A DNA stretch of 64,000 nucleotides from Jannaschia sp. W003 (GTDB lineage Bacteria; Pseudomonadota; Alphaproteobacteria; Rhodobacterales; Rhodobacteraceae): positions 745,501 to 809,500 of the forward strand of contig NZ_CP083539.1 of assembly GCF_025144335.1 (NCBI RefSeq). The letters are read 5' to 3'. The notes under the pieces were generated by a model. The model was given only the letters and a program-made list of their open reading frames with translations. It searched no databases and was not told the origin of the DNA. The translations under genes and the position numbers were made by a program. Shown one piece after another: positions 57,154 to 64,000 of the stretch (within the stretch, counting starts at the first letter, position 1; each line of letters opens with the position of its first letter).

Positions 57154-57867
57154 TCAGTCGGGCGCCAGCATGTACCCCTCGCCGCGCACCGTCTGCAGAT
57201 AGCGCGGCTGCTTGGGGTCCGCCTCCAGCTTGCGCCGCAGGCGGGTCACCTGCACGTCCACGGCCCGCTCGCTCGCCGGCTCGCCGTCGGCGCCGCGGCC
57301 CAGGCGCTCCACGAGGGCGGCGCGGGTGACGGCCTCGTGGGGGGTGTCGGCGAAGATGCGCATGAGCTGCGTCTCCGTGGCCGTGAGGCGCACCGGGTCG
57401 CCGCCCTGCCACAGCTCGCCGCGCTCGGGATCGTAGCGCATCGGCCCGAGCTGCAGCATCTTCGGCGTCGCCGCCGTCTCGCCCTGGGGCGCGCGGCGCA
57501 GGATCGCGCGCAGGCGCAGGAGCAGCTCCTTGGGCTCGAAGGGCTTCGAGAGGTAGTCGTCGGCGCCCGCCTCCAGCCCGCCGATCCGGTCCGAGGTCTC
57601 GGAGCGCGCCGTGAGCAGCAGGATCGGCATGTCGCGGCTGGCGCGCAGCTCGGCGCAGAAGGTGATGCCGTCGTCGCCGGGCATCATCACGTCGAGGATC
57701 GCGATGTCGAACTCCAGCCCCGCGAGGATGCGCCGGGCATGGGCCGCGTCGCGCGCGGTCGTCACGAGGTACTCGTGACGCACGAGGAAGCGCTGCAGGA
57801 GCGTGCGGATGCGCTCGTCGTCGTCCACCAGCAGGACGTGCACGGGGGGCGGGGCGGCGGGGGTCAT
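57154..57867 (-). CDS. petR: Response regulator PetR
   Basis: 237 residues, OmpR family. Receiver: VLLVDDDERIRTLLQRFL, phospho-Asp in IAILDVMMPGDDG, LLLTARSE and Lys in LSKPFEPKELLLR. The effector wing ends RAVDVQVTRLRRKLEADPKQ and YLQTVRGEGYMLAPD. It is coupled by ATGA to a MarR gene, the petP-petR arrangement known from Rhodobacter capsulatus, where it precedes the cytochrome bc1 genes petABC and affects their expression. Here petABC are not adjacent. The name relies on gene order plus similarity. Confidence 0.88.
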   Translation of the reverse strand: MTPAAPPPVHVLLVDDDERIRTLLQRFLVRHEYLVTTARDAAHARRILAGLEFDIAILDVMMPGDDGITFCAELRASRDMPILLLTARSETSDRIGGLEAGADDYLSKPFEPKELLLRLRAILRRAPQGETAATPKMLQLGPMRYDPERGELWQGGDPVRLTATETQLMRIFADTPHEAVTRAALVERLGRGADGEPASERAVDVQVTRLRRKLEADPKQPRYLQTVRGEGYMLAPD

Positions 57868-58355
57868 CGCTCCTCGCGGGCGGCGGCGTAGTGGCGGCGC
57901 ATCTCGGGGTCCATCATGTGCTCCAGAACCTGCCGGAAGCCCGCCACCGACTGCGGCCCCGCGGCGCGGAAGGCGGCGCGCATCCGCGCACGTTGGGCGT
58001 CCGAGAGCTGGGCCTCGAGCGCCGCGCCCCGCTCGGTCAGGCGCAGGCGCCGCTCGCGCCGGTCGCGCTCGCCCACGCGGCTCTCGACCAGCCCGTCCTC
58101 GACGAGCGCGCGCAGCACCCGGTTCAGCGACTGCTTGGTGACGCCGAGGATGGCGAGCAGGTTGTTCACGGTGGTGTCCGGCGCGCGGCCCACGAAGTGC
58201 AGCGCCCGGTGGTGGGCGCGTCCGTAGCCGCGCTCCGCGAGGATGCGGTCGGGATCGGCAGTGAAGCCCCGGTAGGCGAAGAACATCGCCTCGATCGCCC
58301 GCCGGAGCTGGGCGTCCGTGAGGAAGAGAAGGGTGTCGCTCTCGCCGTCCTGCAT
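57864..58355 (-). CDS. petP: MarR-family regulator PetP
   Basis: 163 residues. Winged helix with NNLLAILGVTKQSLNRVLRA (recognition helix) and the wing DGLVESRVGERDRRERRLRLT; the N-terminal LLFLTDAQLRRAIEAMFFAY is typical of PetP. Partner of PetR. Divergent from ilvE over 121 bp that include an imperfect palindrome overlapping a -35 box, a likely operator for itself or ilvE. Basic helix RRERRLRL contacts DNA. Confidence 0.88.
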   Translation of the reverse strand: MQDGESDTLLFLTDAQLRRAIEAMFFAYRGFTADPDRILAERGYGRAHHRALHFVGRAPDTTVNNLLAILGVTKQSLNRVLRALVEDGLVESRVGERDRRERRLRLTERGAALEAQLSDAQRARMRAAFRAAGPQSVAGFRQVLEHMMDPEMRRHYAAAREER

Positions 58356-58368
58356 GGGCGCAATTTAC

Positions 58369-58407
58369 GTCAGCCTTGTTGACATTCCAAGGGCCGATTG
58401 CTAGCCC
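58369..58407 (+). promoter_or_regulatory. Candidate promoter of ilvE with MarR-type palindrome
   Basis: TTGACA (58379-58384), 17-bp spacer, TAGCCC (58402-58407). GTCAGCCTTGTTGAC (58369-58383) is an imperfect inverted repeat that covers the -35 and is 13 bp from petP. Downstream, GCAACATT occurs twice (58422-58429 and 58453-58460), 31 bp apart. Confidence 0.5.
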
Positions 58408-58476
58408 GGACCGCAATCCGCGCAACATTATGTCCCGGAGGGACCGGTTGCGGCAACATTCGCTAGGGAGGCGACG

Positions 58477-59346
58477 ATGGCGGGGTCATACGCGGAACGC
58501 GAAGGCAAGATCTGGATGGACGGCAAGCTGGTGGAGTGGGGCGACGCCAACGTCCACCTGCTGACCCACGCCATGCACTACGCCTCGTCGGTGTTCGAGG
58601 GCGAGCGCGCCTATGGCGGCACCATCTTCGAGAGCCGCCGCCACTCCGAGCGCCTGCTGGCCTCGGGCCGCGCGCTCGACATGGAGATCCCCTGGACGGT
58701 CGAGGAGATCGAGGCCGCCAAGTACGAGACCATGAAGGCCAACGGGCTGTCGGACGCCTACGTGCGTGCGCTGGCCTGGCGCGGCGCGGGCGAGGACATG
58801 GGCGTCAGCTCGGCCCGCAACCCCGTGCGCCTCGCGATCGCCACCTGGGGCTGGGGCAACTACTACGGAGACGCCAAGATGAAGGGCGCCAAGCTCGACA
58901 TCGCGAAGTGGAAGCGCCCGAGCCCCGAGACCGCGCCAAGCCACGCCAAGGCCGCCGGCCTCTACATGATCTGCACCATGTCCAAGCACGCCGCCGAGGC
59001 GAAGGGGTGCTCGGATGCCATGATGTTCGACTACCGCGGCTACGTGGCCGAGGCGACGGGCGCCAACATCTTCTTCGTGAAGGACGGCGAGGTGCACACG
59101 CCCGACCCCGACTGCTTCCTGAACGGCATCACCCGGCAGACCGTGATCGGGATGCTGGAGGACCGCCAGATCAAGGTCCACGAGCGCCACATCATGCCCG
59201 AGGAGCTGGAGGGCTTCGAGCAGTGCTGGCTGACGGGCACGGCGGCCGAGGTCACCCCGGTGGGGCAGATCGGGGACTACAACTTCGAGGTGGGGTCGCT
59301 CACGCGCGACATCGCCGAGGGCTACGAGAAGCTGGTCCGCAGCTAG
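58477..59346 (+). CDS. ilvE: Branched-chain amino acid aminotransferase
   Basis: 289 residues, class IV PLP enzyme. WMDGKLVEWGDANVHLLTHA is the standard start, HYASSVFEGERAYGG the substrate loop, PLP lysine in APSHAKAAGLYMICTM and the cofactor signature in FDYRGYVAEATGANIFFVKDG. Transaminates leucine, isoleucine and valine. A strong AGGGAGG site precedes the ATG. A GC hairpin follows the stop. Confidence 0.95.
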   Translation: MAGSYAEREGKIWMDGKLVEWGDANVHLLTHAMHYASSVFEGERAYGGTIFESRRHSERLLASGRALDMEIPWTVEEIEAAKYETMKANGLSDAYVRALAWRGAGEDMGVSSARNPVRLAIATWGWGNYYGDAKMKGAKLDIAKWKRPSPETAPSHAKAAGLYMICTMSKHAAEAKGCSDAMMFDYRGYVAEATGANIFFVKDGEVHTPDPDCFLNGITRQTVIGMLEDRQIKVHERHIMPEELEGFEQCWLTGTAAEVTPVGQIGDYNFEVGSLTRDIAEGYEKLVRS

Positions 59347-59644
59347 GGGTTGGACGGCCCCGCCACTGGGAGGCGGGGCCGCCACGCGCACGGAGGTTCC
59401 GTGCGGTCGTCCTCCTGCGGAGCGGGTCGCCAGGTGGGGGCCTTGGGCGCCCGCCGCCGCCGGAGGGTGGAGCGAGCGTCGCTCCGATGCCCCCTTGTGG
59501 CCGGGCCCCGTGGCGCGGCCGGGGCGGGCACGGCCCCCGGATGTGACCGCACCGGGGCCATGTCGTGGCGGCGGGGGCGCTCCGGGGCGCCAAACGCGGC
59601 GGAACATCTTGAATCGGTGACGAGCGCGCGCAAGTCTGAGGGCA
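59347..59644. other. 298-bp intergenic region after ilvE
   Basis: Begins with the hairpin listed next; the rest is very GC-rich with open frames that are only by-products of composition. No tRNA, repeat member or clear promoter seen. Confidence 0.5.
59356..59380 (+). terminator. Terminator-like hairpin after ilvE
   Basis: Perfect 9-bp stem GGCCCCGCC/GGCGGGGCC with a 7-nt loop, 10 bases after the ilvE stop. No T-run follows, so it may be a weak or Rho-assisted terminator. Confidence 0.5.
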
Positions 59645-59962
59645 ATGAACGCGCCCGTCCCCGAGATCGTCCACTTCCAGCGCCCCGAGCTGAACGCGAT
59701 CCTGCGGCTCTACGGACGCATGGTGGCGGCGGGCGAGTGGCGCGACTACGCGCTGACCGGCTCGCGGGAGTGCGCGGGCTTCAACGTCTTCCGCCGCACC
59801 GCCGAGCAGCCGCTCTACCGCATCGAGAAGCGCCCGAAGCTCGCGGCGCGGCAGGGGCAGTACGCGGTGATCGGCATGGACGGGCGCATCCTGCGCCGCG
59901 GCCACGACCTCGGCGCCGTGCTGCGCGTGCTCGAGCGCAAGCTGATCCGCGCGGTGGAGTAG
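59645..59962 (+). CDS. DUF2794 family protein
   Basis: 105 residues: VHFQRPELNAILRLYGRMVA, WRDYALTGSRECAGFNVFRR and QYAVIGMDGRILRRGHDLGA match DUF2794, a small alphaproteobacterial family without known function. No signal peptide, no membrane segment. Stands alone, followed 113 bp later by the Hint-domain gene. Confidence 0.88.
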   Translation: MNAPVPEIVHFQRPELNAILRLYGRMVAAGEWRDYALTGSRECAGFNVFRRTAEQPLYRIEKRPKLAARQGQYAVIGMDGRILRRGHDLGAVLRVLERKLIRAVE

Positions 59963-60074
59963 CGCGCGGGCGCCGGACCGACCGGACGCATTCGAGGCTT
60001 CACCCGATCTCAACACCCAGCCGGCATCGAGGCGCCGCGGACGCGATCCGCGGGCGGAGGGCGGGCCGAGGGCG

Positions 60075-61391
60075 ATGGCGACCTACACGATCGTGGCTTC
60101 CGGAACCACGCCGCTCGGCCCGGGCGAGATCGCGGCGGGCGGCACGATCACCGTGGCCGACGGCGACGTCTACGTCATCGCCCCCGGCGCGGATGCGAAC
60201 GTCGATTTCGTCGCCGGCGGCGGCGGCCCCGCCGCGGTGGAGCTCCGCTTCGACGCGGGCAACGCGAACGCCCTGACGCTCAAGCCGCAGGCGGGGATCG
60301 ATGTCACCGTGATGCTGGCCGACGGGGCCGACGCCGGCGCGGTGCGGCTGGACGCCAAGGCCGCGGACGGCCTCGCGCTGCACGCGGGCGACGACGCCGC
60401 GTTCGGCCAGCTCGAAGGCTCGCAGGCGGGGCCGAACACCGCCACCGTGGGCGACCGGTTCACGGCCACCGACCACTGGACCTTCGGCGACGCCGCCGAC
60501 AGCCTCGTGGCGGGCGACGACGCCTCGTTCCAGCGCATCACCGCGAAGGCGGGCGACGACACGGTCACCTTCGGGCACCGCGCCTCGATCCGCGACGTGG
60601 AGGGCGACGACGGCGCCGACGTGCTGGGCTTCGCCTCGGGCCTCGCGATCACCAACATCAAGGGCGGCGGGGGCGACGACGTGGTGAACGTCGGCGCGAA
60701 CGCCACCGTCGCCAGCGTCGACGGAGGCTCCGGGAACGACCGCCTCGACACCTACACCACGGGCCTGTCGGTCAAGAACGTCGAGCGGACGAACGTGGTC
60801 TGCTTCGCCGCCGGCACGCTGATCGACTCCGCCCGCGGCCCCCGTCCGGTCGAGACGCTGCGCCCCGGTGCCCATCTGCGGACCGCCGACCGCGGGCTGC
60901 AGCCGCTGCGCTGGGCGGGCGGCATGGGGCTGGACGCCGCCGCGCTGCGGGCCGCGCCGCGCCTGCGCCCCGTGCGCATCGCGGCGGGCGCCCTGGGCGG
61001 CGGCCTGCCGCGCCGCGCCCTCGTGGTCTCGCCGCAGCACCGGATGCTGGTGCGCTCCGCCATCGCGCGGCGCATGTTCGGCTCGGGCGAGGTGCTGGTG
61101 CCCGCGCGCCTGCTGGCAGGCCTGCCGGGCATCGCCGCCGTGCTGCCCGCGGGCGGGGTGCGCTACGTGCACCTCCTCCTCGCCCGTCACGAGGTGATCT
61201 TCGCCGAGGGCGCCCCCGCCGAGAGCCTGCTGCTCGGTCCCGAGGCCCGTGCGGTGTTGGGAAGCCGCGTGCCCGGCGGCGATGCCGTGCCGGTCCGCCC
61301 CTGCCCGCGGCCGGCGCGCCTGCGCGGGCTCGTCGCGCGTCACCGCCGCCACGCCCGCGCGCTGCTCGCGCGCGCGCCCGCCTCCGTCTGA
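60075..61391 (+). CDS. Hint-domain protein with repeat-rich N-terminal region
   Basis: 438 residues. Residues 1-155 are Asp/Gly/Ala-rich strands; about 160-242 hold four units of about 20 residues such as GDDTVTFGHRASIRDVEGDD and GGGGDDVVNVGANATVASVD, like a beta-roll with acidic turns. Cys243 in VVCFAAGTLIDSARGPRPVE starts a Hint (hedgehog/intein) domain to the C-terminus, with LRTADRGLQPLRWAGG and the block LVVSPQHRML. Such a terminal Hint domain is expected to cut the chain before Cys243 and release or attach the N-terminal part. No signal peptide, so non-classical secretion is possible. Common in Rhodobacterales, function unknown. Confidence 0.88.
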   Translation: MATYTIVASGTTPLGPGEIAAGGTITVADGDVYVIAPGADANVDFVAGGGGPAAVELRFDAGNANALTLKPQAGIDVTVMLADGADAGAVRLDAKAADGLALHAGDDAAFGQLEGSQAGPNTATVGDRFTATDHWTFGDAADSLVAGDDASFQRITAKAGDDTVTFGHRASIRDVEGDDGADVLGFASGLAITNIKGGGGDDVVNVGANATVASVDGGSGNDRLDTYTTGLSVKNVERTNVVCFAAGTLIDSARGPRPVETLRPGAHLRTADRGLQPLRWAGGMGLDAAALRAAPRLRPVRIAAGALGGGLPRRALVVSPQHRMLVRSAIARRMFGSGEVLVPARLLAGLPGIAAVLPAGGVRYVHLLLARHEVIFAEGAPAESLLLGPEARAVLGSRVPGGDAVPVRPCPRPARLRGLVARHRRHARALLARAPASV

Positions 61392-61412
61392 CCGCCGCCT
61401 CAGAAGCGGCGG
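61392..61412. terminator. Hairpin between convergent Hint and NlpC genes
   Basis: CCGCCGC-CTCAGAA-GCGGCGG directly after the Hint stop; the loop holds the stop of the NlpC gene (61400-61402). Perfect 7-bp stem, no T-run. May end either transcript. Confidence 0.4.
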
Positions 61413-62253
61413 ATCGCGATCGGGTCGCCCGCGCCGCGCCCCGCGCCGCCGGCGCCCGCGCGGATGCGCTCCAGCGCCTCGCCGAGGGGCTCGTAGGCCA
61501 CCGCCATGTGGTGGGCATTGGCGTGCAGCAGCATCTCGCCGTCGCCTATGAAGCCCACGTGGCCCTCCCAGAAGATCAGGTCGCCCCGGCCCGGCGTCTC
61601 GTGCTCCGCGAGGTCGCGGCCGAGGGCGGCCATCTGCTGGTCGCTGTCGCGCGGGCAGTCGCGCCCGGTGGCGAGCACCGCCTGCTGCACCAGCCCCGAG
61701 CAGTCGATGCCCCAGCGCGACGAGCCGCCCCAGAGGTAGGGCGTGCCGAGGAACAGGTCGGCCACGCCCACCGGATCGCCGAAGCGCGCGCGCAGGGGCT
61801 GGAGGTGCGCCGAGGGGACGAAGTGCCCGGTGGAGACCTTCTGGAAGTCGCCGAGGTCGCTCGTCACCCGCACCTGGGAGCCGAAGAAGATCGCCACCTC
61901 GGGCGGCGCCTTGACCTGCGCGCGCGGGTAGAGGTGCGTGGCGGGCGCGGCGACCCAGTGGGTCATGGTCTCCTGCCGCCCGAGGGCCGCGGCCAGCACC
62001 CAGCCGCAGTAGCCATCGCGCATCGCCTGTCCGAAGGCATAGCCCTCGCGCTCGTCGATCACCCGGAACCCCTCGCCGTAGAGCAGCTGCGAGGTGCGGT
62101 CGCCGCGGGGCCGGGCGCTCATGTTCACGAGGGGCTGCTGCACGGTGCGCACCGTGCCCTTCACGTAGCGCGCCGCCTCCACCACCCCGCGCAGCTCCGA
62201 GGCGGCGGCGTGGCCGTTCGCGGGGGTCGCGCGCGGGTCGAGGGTGGGCACGT

Positions 62254-62257
<4 letters not shown>
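61400..62257 (-). CDS. NlpC/P60-family cell-wall hydrolase
   Basis: 285 residues from GTG 62257, which overlaps the aminopeptidase stop. Two SH3-like segments (about residues 30-150) precede the peptidase with the nucleophile Cys in YLWGGSSRWGIDCSGLVQQ, HVGFIGDGEMLLHAN with the His, and PGRGDLIFWEG. It should cut D-Glu-mDAP type peptides in or from peptidoglycan; the pairing with an M17 aminopeptidase is a familiar alphaproteobacterial layout that suggests muropeptide recycling. No signal peptide visible. Confidence 0.92.
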
Positions 62258-63651
<1,394 letters not shown>

Positions 63652-63729
63652 CCTCCTCGGGATTGACCGGGGGACATTACCCGCAGGGACGGGCGCTTCA
63701 AGGCGGGGTCGCGCGCCTCGGGCGCGCCG

Positions 63730-64000
63730 TCACTCCGGCGCCTCGCCCCGCTCCAGCCGCCAGTGCTCCAGCCGTCCGCCCTCGCCCAGCCGCGCGAGGC
63801 GCGCCGCGCAGGCGGGCAGGGCGACCGGGTCGTTGCCGTGCAGGCAGTCGCGCACCGCCGCGGCGGCCCGCACGAGGGTGGTCATGCCGATCCGCGCGCC
63901 CATCCGCTCCAGCGCCCCGGCGCTGCGGCCGAGGCCCTCCCACTCGCCCTGTCCGCCCTGCCAGGCGGCCAGCACCAGCCGCTCCTCGATCTGCACCAGC
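63730..64000 (-). CDS. C-terminal part of an unrecognised protein (cut by window edge)
   Basis: The visible 89 residues are open to the window edge, with the frame continuing as LVQIEERLVLAAWQGGQGEW then GRSAGALERMGARIGMTTLV and VRDCLHGNDPVALPACAAR. The helical, Ala/Leu-rich pattern with repeated short units suggests an all-helical regulatory or scaffold part. I do not recognise the family. The ATG at 63996 is probably internal because coding character runs through the edge. Confidence 0.55.
   Translation of the reverse strand, partial: LVQIEERLVLAAWQGGQGEWEGLGRSAGALERMGARIGMTTLVRAAAAVRDCLHGNDPVALPACAARLARLGEGGRLEHWRLERGEAPE

Overview
The window is a chromosomal segment of a very GC-rich (about 70% or more) alphaproteobacterium. 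The gene content points to the Rhodobacterales (Rhodobacteraceae/Roseobacter relatives): a petP-petR pair, a CenR-type regulator, a TIGR02300 (FYDLN-acid) protein, a DUF2794 protein, a DUF3576 lipoprotein, a C-terminal Hint-domain protein, and 3'-end intergenic elements carrying the GTATTT core typical of that order. No phage, plasmid or IS genes were seen. Coding density is high, and many neighbouring genes overlap as ATGA or GTGA, which suggests translational coupling. The species cannot be named from this sequence.

Region 0-9 kb is accessory catabolism, mostly on the minus strand: the start of a polyol/sugar ABC binding protein, its LacI-type regulator with a clear operator/promoter, a BKACE-type beta-keto acid cleavage enzyme, a three-subunit molybdenum aldehyde oxidoreductase (paoABC-like), tRNA-Arg(TCT), and uxuA-uxuB for hexuronate breakdown. 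Region 9-18 kb holds a Tat-exported MsrB, tRNA-Ala(GGC), a zinc metallopeptidase, a GntR regulator with an MFS transporter, cenR, ribA, an L,D-transpeptidase-fold protein, yggS and a porin.

Region 18-30 kb holds leuS-lptE-holA, a tetronate catabolic operon (GST, ltnD, otnC, otnI, without its kinase), a BaiN-like flavoprotein, an HNH protein, an exported MsrA, an AbrB-type membrane protein and argG. Region 30-44 kb holds a PRC-barrel protein, a membrane protein with ilvA, an Hpt protein divergent from a receiver-PP2C phosphatase whose receiver has lost its phospho-acceptor, a Nudix protein, hslO-Nudix-cca, two ABC exporter half-transporters coupled to an rRNA-methyltransferase-like gene, and a LysE transporter.

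Region 44-53 kb starts with an exopolysaccharide locus (sugar transferase, epimerase, yjbH, yjbF and a small YjbE/GfcA-like protein), followed by dxs-ispA-xseB and an HDAC-family deacetylase. Region 53-64 kb holds a second, Tat-exported paoABC-like oxidoreductase, petP-petR, ilvE, the DUF2794 protein, the Hint protein, an NlpC/P60 hydrolase, an M17 aminopeptidase and a truncated unknown gene.

Non-coding structure includes a family of dispersed GC-rich palindromes, partly in inverted pairs with compensating base changes. There are two copies of a 3'-end element directly after stop codons, a perfect 17-bp inverted repeat containing the stop codon of the sugar transferase, and several terminators. 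I did not find a wholly new defence or mobile system. The best leads are the pseudo-receiver/Hpt pair, the Hint protein with its beta-roll-like repeats, the YjbE/F/H locus with its structured boundaries, and the palindrome family.
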